A stretch of DNA of 64,000 nucleotides from Lethocerus indicus (lineage: Eukaryota; Arthropoda; Insecta; Hemiptera; Belostomatidae): assembly GCA_019843655.1 (NCBI GenBank), contig JACDQD010000006.1, positions 18,432,246 through 18,496,245 of the forward strand, written 5' to 3'. A program made the translations under genes and the position numbers. How positions within the stretch are numbered: the first letter of the stretch is position 1; the number at the start of each line of letters is the position of its first letter. Below the pieces are notes generated by a model. The model did no database searches. It was not told where the DNA came from and saw nothing but the letters and a program-made list of their open reading frames with translations. Of this stretch, positions 53,713-64,000 are shown one piece after another.

Positions 53713-53821
53713 CTTGTTTCTAAACAATTGTATTATACTAATGGCTTAATTTTTCATTCATGTACCTCATTTGTGATAATTTCTCCTTCCTCATACCTTC
53801 CATGAGATTTGTGCAAGTTAA
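48893..53821 (-). CDS. TMEM145: TMEM145/GPR180-type seven-transmembrane protein, 5' end missing
   Basis: The family has an extracellular GOLD-like domain followed by a rhodopsin-like seven-helix unit (intimal-thickness-related receptor group); ligands are largely unknown. Exons in transcript order: 53766-53821, 52928-53002, 52227-52424, 52009-52093, 51642-51713, 51404-51553, 51150-51322, 50385-50557, 49726-49846, 49163-49387, 48893-49027; phases fit at every junction. Lumenal blocks: AVQNLLLYYDSDKQWPAVYK and RSARERWWFLAVSNC. Then HFSADEF and the helices, with SRQLLHSTYKLF, AVDGIG, AKGYTITRGRLP, YLYESPAGYGLI, YPEKTPFYYPF and the signature ANKNFPYHVRTTQI. The tail is polar and ends at TGA. The first exon here begins in phase 1, so the signal peptide and start codon are missing from my model; they should lie between 53822 and 56100. 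An 81-nt intron (51323-51403) has no stop and keeps frame. Confidence 0.9.
51323..51403 (-). other. 81-nt stop-free, in-frame intron of TMEM145
   Basis: On the minus strand GTGTGT follows the codon base of AATCTGG, and TTTTGCAG precedes GGAGAATC. The 27 codons inside have no stop, so the frame reads through both flanking exons. From memory of human TMEM145, removing it gives a gap-free alignment between DGIG and the L-KG helix end, so it is an intron. Retention would insert 27 residues near a helix. Confidence 0.8.
53664..53710. repeat. TA dinucleotide microsatellite
   Basis: About 23 TA units inside the TMEM145 intron next to its first modelled exon. Confidence 0.95.
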
Positions 53822-55637
53822 CTAAAACAAAAACAGTAAGTACTAAAACAACATTCATTATAAAATTTAGAAAAAAGGAATTCAATTAAACATGATCACA
53901 TTTTAGGGGTTCAGTATACAACTGATTAGCTCTCCACTATCAAACAAAGTATTACCATCATTGATTATTGAAAAAAACAGTTGTTATAGCAACGATTCAA
54001 AACATGTGAACGAAGTTCATTGTACACTTAATTCGCTAGTGTTAGGCATTTAAACTAATGTTTCTAATACTTTTTTATTTTAAATATTTCATAGTAAAAA
54101 TGTGTTCAGTGGCACCTATAAATTGAGAACCGAATAAAAAGAAATTTAAAACCAATTAAATTATCGATGTTTTATTTAAACTGAGTTCTATTTGGCGTTT
54201 AAAATCGTACTATTTCATGGTAGACGAGTGACTAAAATTGTTCGTCAGATAAGCACGGTAGGAATGGCCTCATATTAAATTCACTTTCAATTTAATTGCA
54301 ATACAACAATCAGAGAAGAGGATTACATGAGGAATTATCACTAACCTTGGACTACATAATATAAAGGTATGGATTTCCTTATATGATTAACGTTTGCATG
54401 TTATGTGCAGGATTATAATTAGTAGAGTAAATTATCGTTTACACGTTACTGATTTATCCAGTGTCTCCGTTTAAGAAATTTCAAAAGATGAGGATTTTAA
54501 AATGATTCAGGGAACGATATATTTAGTTATTTAATCAAGGTTTTCAATATGGAGTTAAGGTTATGTTCCATTCGAAAATATGTCAAGGGTACATTGGAAT
54601 TTGCAGCAGTCTCGAAAAGTACAGTAGAATTTTTTTAAATCTTTAGTTAATTCTTTAAATAAATCTGACGTAAAGTTGACGTTCATTTGTTATAAGCATG
54701 ATTTAGTTAGAGAGAGTCATGATTTTTAAAGTTTAAGTTTTAAGTTTGTAATAAAAGAGCCTGTGTTGACGTCATTCTTCTTAAAATGGATCTGGGCGAA
54801 GCTACGTATTTGGCCGGTTGATAGGTGCGTTCTCATTCTTAATAAACATTTAAGTGTAATGGGTGTTGAATTTTAGTGCGCTCCTCGTGTCGTTTTTTGT
54901 CGGCTGATTTCAACCGTAAATGAATATTATTTGATTGATAAGGCTTTGACCTACTGGCATATTCAGGTGAATTCCATTTTGCATTCCGTCTTCCTCGTTT
55001 TAATCTGCCCAAACCTATATTATACCCGTATTTTGGGGCATGTAAATTTCCGATTATGATGAATAATTGTGTGCAAGTTTCATTTTTTAAAAGTCTGTTC
55101 GTCCAAATATCGGCTCTTACTAGTGAGGTATATATTTTAATTTCTTCTGTGCATAAAGCGTCACCTTTTCAGCTGAGATCTTAGTTTTTACTTTCAGTAG
55201 TATTATTCAGTTCGAACGAAATTTTTTAATAGTTTTTGTGTAAATTAACCTTTCTATTTCTCTCTTCTTTTGAACCATTGTTACTTTCCTGAGGTCATTC
55301 TTTTTACTAGGAGTAAATATGTTTTAGTCCGTAACAGAGAAATGGAGACAGATGCCAATTACAACTAAGAATCAGTGAATTCTCATGATATTTTATTTTT
55401 TAATAATTGATTTCATTATGAAGTGATTCAATTTTAATTCATTGACTACAACTATCAATAAAACAATAGTAGTCTGTTGTTTTATAAGTATATTGTTTAA
55501 TATGTTACCAGATTAATATCCTTAGGTGGTTAAGAACAAGTGATTAAAAATGATTATGTAATAACTGTTGTGAACAGTCCTGGATATTTGTAGTTGTAAT
55601 GTAGCCCGTAATTTTCATCCCTTTACGAAATAAATAA

Positions 55638-55700
<63 letters not shown>

Positions 55701-56098
55701 TGTGCAATATGATATGGTGTATGTAGTAGGAACAATTCAGAATTCAATAGCGTTAGGTAAACCACCAATGGATAATCCAGCAATTATAAAATATTGAATA
55801 GTGGAGAGTAGTGTTACATGTTTTTTTGTTCACTATTTTGAAGAAGTCACATGTGAAGTGTGAAACATTATATTTTCTAAAAATACACTGTCTGACATAA
55901 ACATCAGATATTTGCTTAGTTTACTGTGTGGTGCACTTTCAAATTTGTGCAAATAGAAGTCAATTCCTTAATGTAATTTTCTGTTACATTTTAAAGATTT
56001 TTTTAGAATAATTTACAGTTAGATATTTATTAGATTATGTACAGTATAATAGACTTGGATTTCATTTTAGTGTGAGATTCATTTAAAAAATTTTTCAG
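53822..56098. other. Region between head-to-head TMEM145 and Usp2
   Basis: This should hold the missing 5' exon(s) of TMEM145, the non-coding 5' exon of Usp2 and possibly a shared promoter. GC-richer DNA around 54750-55000 is the best promoter candidate. I found no convincing signal-peptide exon. An acceptor (TTTTTCAG) ends at 56098, so Usp2 has an upstream non-coding exon. Confidence 0.45.
55639..55696. repeat. TA dinucleotide microsatellite
   Basis: About 29 TA units upstream of Usp2. Confidence 0.95.
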
Positions 56099-56115
56099 TG
56101 GGGCTGTGGCATATA

Positions 56116-59100
56116 ATGCCTTGTTCTGCCGTAACAGTGGACTATCGGCGTGAAAGTTCAGCTATGCCGGTACCTGCAGTCCGTCCTTTACTCGATTCAA
56201 CCGATTATACCCGCTCTAAGTATAGTAGTAATTTAACTAGTTCCTACTCTCGTAGGACATCAGTAACCACCTCATCAAAACCACCTTATAGCGATATATG
56301 TCAACGATATTCTTCTAGGTAAGTAATTTCTACTTTGTTATTTTTATTTAGTAACATTTTAAAATATTAAAAGTATAATTATATTTAAATAAATTCCACT
56401 ATTTCATTTTGTTACATTACAGTACAGTCAATAATAATACACTATGCAAAGTTAAATTAAAATGAGATCTACGTGAACACTATTATTTTACTTTTACAAT
56501 CTTAATATGTTTAATATCGAGATTTAATAAACTTGTAATTTTAGCAAATCCAGTCTTGCTGGAAGATCAACATCTCTGTCTGATGATACAAGAGATAGAA
56601 GTCAGACTCGAGATTCGAGCTTGGTGCGTTCAAGTCGAGACTCATCACGATCACGCCTCTCCTCCACCTATAGCTCAGATACTTCTACAAGAATCCACAG
56701 AAAACTTCCCACCTACGTTGCATTCGATTTAAACGAGTTCCGTTCGACTTATGCTCCTAGCAATTACATTACAGGGACATTGCGTTCAGACAATAGCCGG
56801 ACCCAGAAATCTAGCGATATAACATCTAGGATCAGAACGACAACACCGGTTATCAAAGAGAAACGCAGTGAAGTTGCAGAAAACACCAACCTGGAGGTAA
56901 TTAGAGATGAAAACCACAATCTGACATCTGAGTTAAAGGAACCGGAGAAGGCAATATCGGTTGATGATTTAAAAAAAAAGTTTGATGATGAAGGTACCAG
57001 TACTGAGTGTTCAGCCGAGGTAAAAGTGAACTCAATTGATGATGAGAAATGCAAAAATGGCGTTGAAGGCAGTGAGTCATCTGAATCGGTAAGTTAATGT
57101 AGTGCTCTTTGACCAGGCAACTAACTACATTTTACTTTGAATGAAAACTCCATATTTGACAGTGTTTCAGTTTTTTCTTTAACTCTGTTTGCTTAAAGAT
57201 TAATTAGCAAACTCCTAATGGACTTGGGTGAAGGGGTGAATATTTTTTCTATTTTATTCCATACGTATCATTATATGTATATTTTTCTCAGTTGATATGA
57301 TTTTGTATGTTTGAGTTCATTTGTATAGTTCATCCAAACATAGTTAGTATATTTTACCTTGAGGAATGTGATGCAGGATAAATACATATTGGAAAGTCAA
57401 GTTTATTACTATTATGCACTTAATTAATTCAAATTGAAATACGTGTCTGTATGTACACATGATAATTAAGTATTTCAATTTACTTTTGCTTTTTGCTTAC
57501 TCCATCTTCATTTAATGTCATGTCATAATTATGACAAAATTATGATTTGTTTCTTTTGGCCCTTTACTTGTTTCTGGTGTGTCTTTCTCAAATGTAAATA
57601 GTCATTTTATAATTATTTGAGATAATTTGAAAAATAAATAAACAGAATTTTTTTATTTGTAGATACCTTAATTTGAGTAGAAGTTTAAAATAATTGCTGG
57701 AAGTTGCCTGGTGCTTGCTTCTTATTCTGATGTTTGTAATTTCTTATGGTTTATAATGATTAGCACTCATAATTTGTAAAATTCAACTCTTTTTATTTTT
57801 ATCTATTTTCTTTTTAAATAATTCTTATTTCCTTGTAGTATGCAGTTAAACTTCTTGTAGTTTATCAAGGAATGTGCTCTAAGCACACTAACATGCTTTT
57901 ATTCCTGCTCTAGTTATTATTCAAGTCTTTAGCTGATTGGTCGTTGACTCTGCTGCTTGGCAAAGGGCTCCCTCCCTAGAATATGGCTTTCGGCCAACTT
58001 TTATATTTACCAAATGTTTATTTTTAATTTCTATAATATTTTCAAAATCTATTGATAAAATGAAGTTTAATTAAAGAATGAGAATGAACCTAAATAAATT
58101 ATTGCCCTGAAGTCCAATACTGATCACCTCAAAATGAATTTGGGCAGACCTACATACTAGCATCTATTTATAACTTTGTTCATAGCCTCGTGGTGCTTGG
58201 GAAAAATAGAATTACCTTGTTGTAAAGAAATCTTATTATTGTCTCTCAAAATTGTTTAATATGTGGCCAATTTTAATGTATTTATTACTTGGATTTCTTT
58301 TTAATAGCTTAATGACATATTATGTAGTGAACTTTTTAAAAGGCTTTCGAAAGAAGAAATATTTTCTGTCACGAGAAACTGCAAAGAACTGTGAAGAAAC
58401 AAACATTAATATTCATTTACCTGATTTGAACGTACTTATCTCTGTATGCTAGTTTTTCAATGTCTTTAGTGTTCTGCATGTATAAATTAATGAGAACTAA
58501 CACTACTCATTCACACACATTTATCATATCACAAAAACTGAATGACAAATCTTTCATCATATTTGTTCAGCGAAGATACGAAAATACAGTACACCCAAAA
58601 ATGATCAGGGAAATAATGAATTGAGCTTTGATATATCCCTGGAATGAACTTGTTATAAACTCATGATCACATTTATTTAGTTATAGATTCTTTCTATATG
58701 TCCACTTCAAACCTACAAGTCTGGTTCGAAGTTCATTTCTTGTAGCTTTTGGTCTCATCATTGGGTAAATCTTGGATTAAAAAAGAAAAATTAGGCTTTA
58801 AACCTTTTTTTTATTTTATGAAGCACCTACATTCTTCTTATTATTATTTTTCCTTTTATCACTAAAATTTTAGTAGTAAAATTTATCCATCTTCACTTGG
58901 CAAATATTTGAATGTTTCTTATAGTGTTAAATACATTTGATGTATGTTGAATATTAGGGCAAAAAGAGACAATTCATCAAACACAGTAAGATATAGAATA
59001 CATTTTACAGACAGTCATATATCAGGTGGCTGACACAAATTCTGGGTCACAGTGAGTATACTGTAGTTGTATAAAGTGGTGAACAATAACCAACTTTGTT

Positions 59101-60765
59101 TTTGCGTGGTACCATTAACTTAAATGCTATTCTGGGTGATTAAAATGGAATGATTCTTATTCTGGAAATGCTTAATCTTTCCTTCATATTTCCTTCAACT
59201 TTTGACATTCTTATAAATATTTTATTAGAATTTGTTTACTTATAAATAATCAAAGCCTTCATTGTAAAGTCAAGTAATATTCTGTTTAATCACCCATTAA
59301 TTGAGTTTTACATATACTTTCAGTGTCTAGATGAAATTAGAAAGTGGCATGGCTGCCTGTCTATAAAGAGGTAATGGAATACCAGTTTATAACTAACATA
59401 ATTATTTATTGTTATGTGAATCAATATTTATGAATTACATTTGTAATGCAGATTTATTTATTGAGCGATTTTCAATATTCAGTATGTTGTGAATGTTTTT
59501 AAAAACTTTTCTGTGTCAAATTTGTGATGGTCTCATTATTAGATTTGCATTGTTGATTTTGATGTCAAAAAAGTGCAAATGTTTTGATAAATTGGGTTGC
59601 TTTAGAAGATTTGTGAACATTGTGAAAGGTGGCTCAATCTAGTTTTGTTTCCAGCAGGACAATAATATATCACCAAAATTCAGTAGATCTGCTGCAGTCA
59701 GTATCAGGAGGGAGCCATTAGTGAGTGACACCAATGGACTTAGCGGCCTTAGAAATATTGGCAACACTGTAAGTTAGTACATGGCTATTCATATTTTAAT
59801 TGTTTAATGGCATGCCTTAATAATGTATGAAAAACATTTATTTTTGTAAATAGTTTTATTCATGAGCAAATGGAGCATTTGTTCATCTTATAGTTTTTAC
59901 CATTATATGGTAAAATATGGCAGGAGTCATCTGTACAACTAGAATTAGTAGTTCAACACATCTGTAGTTCAGTGTTATTTTTTTATCCTTATAATTGGAA
60001 TTGTAAAACAATGAACAGTGTATATTTTTTCAGCTTGTAACATTTTTATTAGTATTAGTGTTCATTCTTAAACATGCAGTTTAAAGGGTATTATTGACTA
60101 CTTCATGTTTATTTCAAATGATTCTTGGATTACAGTCAATATATCTAATGTGTGAATATCTTCATAAATCAATAATGAATTAACTAGTGATTCAGACAAT
60201 TTAAGCACATTACATCATCTTTTTAAATATCTGTTCCTTCCACAAGTGATAGGTACGAGGTGCAATGTATACATCCCTTATAATGTACTTGGAAAATTTA
60301 GGATAAATAGAAACCTGAGATAAGCTTTCACTTACTTGGAAAAAATTTACATGTATCCAATATATGTCTCAACCTAAGACCCATGGTATAGCCGACCTTA
60401 AGAGGATTTTACCTCAGACCTTTGGCACAAGTTTTTTGAATTTTAGTTTTTAATTAATTAATTTTTTCTTAGTGTTTCCTCAACTCAGTGGTTCAGTGCC
60501 TAAGCAACACAAGGATCTTAAAGGATTACTTAATAAACAGGGAATATGTTAGTGAAATAACCAATACAGAATCAAAAGGAATGCTTTTGAAATGTAGGTA
60601 TCTTATGTTAAATTATTTACCAAAAATAATTTATTTTAGTTTTATCTCTATTATAAACTTTTACTTTGGAACCTCGGTGGCTCAGGGCATTGGGGTTTGC
60701 ATCTGTTGAGCCAGAGATCAGTGGTTTGAATCCACTCAGGTGAATGATGATCACCCATCAAAAAA

Positions 60766-60798
<33 letters not shown>

Positions 60799-63700
60799 AA
60801 TGAATAAACAAAATTTTTTACTTTATTATAAAAGTAAGCAATTATTACTATAGTTACTATAAGCTCAGCTATTCCGTATGCATTATTCAGTCCAAGTTAA
60901 AACAATTAGAATAGTGATATTTTTTAAACCATATTAGTTTCATTTATTCATTACTGATGGTTAGCAAATATGAAAAAAATTACAAAACCATTTGATGTAA
61001 CTTTTGAATTAATTATATATTTTGAATTAATGTTTAGAAATATGTATATACATCTGTATTTTTTAGCTTTTGCCGATGTTATTTGTGAACTGTGGAGTGG
61101 TGAAGGTAAAGTAGTGAATACAACAGCATTCAAAGCCCAGATACAAAGATATGCGCCCAGATTTATGGGATACAATCAACAAGATTCACAGGAGTTTTTA
61201 AGATACCTTTTACAAGGACTGCATGATGATATTAACAGAGTAACTGTTAAACCAAGAAATCTACCCTGCATTGATGATAATCTTAGGTATATATTCATAT
61301 AATCTCTTAATTGTATAACATACACATCTCTTATGTTTCTTTTCTTACTTATTGGATTTCTGATTATTAATTTTTAAATATGCTTTAAGATATTCATCGT
61401 TTATGTAAATTAAATATATATAGTTTTTATTAAAATAACTGAAAAAGTTACATAAATTAAGTTTTCAGTAGCTCTGACTTAACTGTGTTGAGATACTATA
61501 ACAATATTTTATATAAATAGTTGTCTTTAAAGACAATGTTGTAGAGTGACAATGTTCTCAAAGTAATAATGAAATGTATGTGTCATTGTCTCATTTTAAG
61601 AAAATTGTTTTATGAATATTATTTATTTCAGTGATTCTGTAAAAGCAAGTGAAAGCTGGAAACAATATCTACGCTGTGACAACAGTCGAATAGTTGATCT
61701 TTTTGTTGGCCAGTTGAAGTCAACATTGCAGTGCACTGTCTGTAATCATTGTTCAACCACTTTTGAAGTGTTTTGGGATCTATCTCTTCCACTTCCAACT
61801 CGCACAGGCACACTCCGCCTGTCTCAGTGTCTTGATCATTTCACCAAAGAAGAAGTCCTAGATGGGGATGAGATGCCGGTGAGTCATTGTTTCTGGTAAT
61901 GCCATTGTAGAATAAGTTTGTTGTTTTGTTTTTATTTTTGTATTTATTTCCTATGTATCAGTATTATTGCATATTATTAAAATTAATAGATTGATAATAC
62001 AACTAACATTATATTATTCTGCATATATAAATAAAGAAGTTAAATACATCATAAACGTAATATTATAGTTTGAAGTTTGTTTCTTTGTCTTGTTTTCTAT
62101 ACTTCAAGGAGATATCATATGATCTGTTACACACTCTATTTTAGTATGTGAATTATTAGTTCCCATGCCATCATCCTTTGGCCTTATCAGAAACCAAACG
62201 AATGTTACAATAGTCAATCCAACCATCTTTTTGTGTTCTGTAATCTTACCTCTATAAGTTGGGTTTTCTGCTGAAATACTATACTATACTATTATATACT
62301 ATTGCCTAATAAGGCAAAAGTAGATTTTATAGCTGATAACAGCTTCCACCTTGAAGTAATGAGTTATTGTCAACAAATTTAATAAGGCTTTATCTACTTT
62401 TTCCTTTCATTGTTCATGTTATAGGAACATTAGATCCAACAATTTTTATACAATTTTTGTATAAAAACCAAATTATTTAAGACAGTACTAATGTTTATAA
62501 ATAATGTTTTATTTTTTATATAGCATATCTGGTGTATTATACTCTTGAGATGTATTTAAACTCTTTAAGTTTATGCTTTGAATATTTAAAGAACATGAGG
62601 TTCTTGTACAATTACTAGTAAGTGTGATCTAGTTTGATATAAATTGTAGGCAGCTTTTAATATACCTGTTAGTAATATAACAATTATGAAACTTTATAAA
62701 TTTTATGTAATACTGATTTTACTGTACACCTTTTTTTTCAGACTTGTTCAAAATGCAAGACAAGAAGGAAATGTACTAAGAGATTTTCAATTCAAAAATT
62801 TCCAAAGATCCTGGTATTACGTATCCTTTTTTGGCCTCAATTTTAATGGTTCCTTTATTTATAAGTAAATTAAAAAACAGAAATAAATAAGGAAAGAATG
62901 AATGATATTTCTGTGATTAATGAATGGACTTACTAAGCTAGATTACAGTGTTATATAATTAATGAGAATGATAAAAATATTAAAGATATCAAAAACATAG
63001 CCAAATACAATCTAATTGTCCCTGATGAAAACAAGAAACAATTGATATCACCAATTTGTCATTTCATTTAGTTTATTTAAATAAATATAAAATTTAGTTT
63101 AGAATTGGTATTGCTTTAATTTTTAAAGTTGGCTTTGGTTTAAAGTATAAAACTTCCTTAATAGTATTTTAGATCTGAAACGTTTCTCTCCAAGTGAAAG
63201 GTACAGAAAACTTTCAGCAACAGTTGAATTCCCATTGACCAACCTGGACATGTCAGCCTATTCGATCACGCCTCAGACAAGCCTGTATAACTTGTATGCA
63301 GTCTCAAATCATTCTGGCACGGCATATTCTGGCCATTACACTGCTTACTGTCTCCACCCACACTCTGGCCTTTGGCATGAATACAATGACTCAAGGTAAT
63401 GAAATTCCATTTTACACGAGTCACCATTATTGGGTCATAACAGATGTTGGCTTATTCCCTTTTGCTAATTATCCTTCTAACTTATTTCAATATTTACATA
63501 ATTTTCTGGTTAATTCAATTCATTAATGAATTTTACAGTGTAGAATGAAACATCAGTTATTTATATTATGCTCAAAAATGTATTTCAAATTATCATAGTC
63601 TTGAAATCAGTGACACATAGAACATAAGCATTACCAATAAAAATATTTTAGACTTGAATTTAATTAAAGTAAGTATTAATATATTATAATTATTATTATA

Positions 63701-64000
63701 TCATTAAAGTTTCTGGGACAGACTGACACGAACTGCAAGGATGCTATGTAATAAACTCTGTATTTTTTAATTCAATGAGAGCTCAGCATTTAGACCAAAT
63801 CTAACCATCATTGTTTGTAATAACACTGGATATTAACCATGCAACCAGCTCCTAAGTAGTATTAATGTTTTAACATTAATTCCAATAGTGCCATTACAGT
63901 CAACTTTATTCAACTAGTTAATCTGTGTCGAATTTGATGGCAATACTATCATGAAGTTCCAAGATTTTAATTTTGTGTATACTTTGTTTCAGGGTAACCA
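56116..64000 (+). CDS. Usp2: Ubiquitin carboxyl-terminal hydrolase, USP2 type, 3' end cut by window
   Basis: This cysteine protease removes ubiquitin from proteins. Exons: 56116-56318, 56545-57088, 59658-59768 (or from 59655), 60473-60593, 61067-61286, 61632-61878, 62742-62820, 63173-63395, and 63993 onward. Phases fit. Residues 1-249 are Ser/Arg/Thr-rich and look disordered. The protease domain begins at GLSGLRNIGNT; the catalytic Cys opens the next exon (60473-60475, about residue 287) in CFLNSVVQCLSN. Further marks: QRYAPRFMGYNQQDSQEFLR, VGQLKSTLQCTVC, a second cysteine cluster CSKCKTRRKC completing the zinc site, KILVLHLKRFS, YSGHYTAYC (His563) and YNDSR (Asn580/Asp581). Numbers omit the optional Gln. 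At the edge the last exon begins with the codons for VT, matching the family. ATG at 56116 is the first in the exon after a splice acceptor, so the 5' UTR is spliced. USP2 rather than USP21 is chosen by overall match and by the serine-rich leader. Confidence 0.92.
57089..59654. other. Usp2 intron 2
   Basis: AT-rich intron separating the serine-rich leader from the protease domain. A 47-nt segment at 59324-59370 has good splice sites but would shift frame. Nothing else is recognised. Confidence 0.6.
59655..59657 (+). promoter_or_regulatory. NAGNAG tandem splice acceptor in Usp2
   Basis: CCAGCAG gives two acceptors three bases apart (exon from 59655 or 59658). Both keep phase 0. Using the first adds one Gln just before DNNISPKFS, in the linker ahead of the protease domain. 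Confidence 0.6.
59769..60472. other. Usp2 intron 3
   Basis: AT-rich intron between the GNT codons and the catalytic Cys codon. Nothing further is seen. Confidence 0.65.
60668..60815 (+). mobile_element. tRNA-derived SINE in Usp2 intron 4
   Basis: TGGCTCAGGGC at 60678 is an A-box match and GGTTTGAATCC at 60723-60733 a B-box match. They are followed by a short unrelated body, an A-run and a TA-rich tail. TTTTACTTT at 60659-60667 recurs at 60816-60824, immediately after the tail, as a likely 9-bp target-site duplication. It resembles a Pol III-driven retroposon. The TA tail (60766-60800) is itself a microsatellite. Confidence 0.7.
61879..62741. other. Usp2 intron between the two cysteine clusters
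   Basis: AT-rich, no gene. Shorter introns at 61287-61631, 62821-63172 and 63396-63992 are likewise plain. Confidence 0.65.

Larger units (their letters stand above)
49847..53765. other. TMEM145 introns
   Basis: Longer introns are 49847-50384, 50558-51149, 52425-52927 and 53003-53765. All are AT-rich without further genes. The last contains a TA microsatellite. Confidence 0.75.

Noticed and set aside
59324..59370. Exon of the main Usp2 reading frame
   Set aside because: Its 47 nt shift the frame and lead to a stop in the next exon; joining 57088 directly to 59655/59658 keeps frame.

Overview
The window looks like nuclear DNA of an insect or close arthropod. It is AT-rich, its genes are split by GT-AG introns, simple repeats are frequent, and the four recognisable genes are animal genes, one of them a dpr-type neuronal immunoglobulin protein typical of insects. 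I cannot name the species. No bacterial operon, CRISPR array, rRNA or intact tRNA gene was seen. All exon models below were built by hand from splice sites, reading phase and remembered family sequences.

Layout: (1) 1-16.8 kb, plus strand: the 3' part of a dpr-family cell-surface gene, closest to dpr20 from memory. Six exons from 4288 to 16435 encode two immunoglobulin domains and a hydrophobic tail. Its 8.3 kb intron holds, on the minus strand, the last exon (10374-11565) of an unrecognised gene. (2) 16.8-20.4 kb: AT-rich 3' UTR and intergenic DNA with a 16-bp hairpin and a TA repeat. (3) 20463-47588, plus strand: a complete Myrf (myelin regulatory factor) gene, 23 coding exons and 895 codons before the stop. 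Its 18.5 kb first intron contains several GC-richer islands, two striking palindromes and a possible alternative first exon at 33063-33132. (4) 48893-53821, minus strand: TMEM145/GPR180-like seven-transmembrane gene, tail-to-tail with Myrf, missing its first exon(s) in my model. (5) 56116-64000, plus strand: a Usp2-type ubiquitin protease running off the right edge and lying head-to-head with TMEM145.

The genes do not form a pathway. They are ordinary neighbours: a synaptic recognition molecule, a membrane-anchored self-cleaving transcription factor, an orphan GPCR-like membrane protein and a deubiquitinase. I found no convincing novel multi-gene system. The best second-look items are the nested minus-strand gene in the dpr intron, the stop-free 81-nt intron in TMEM145, the Myrf alternative first exon, the intronic palindromes, and a SINE with a matching target-site duplication in Usp2.
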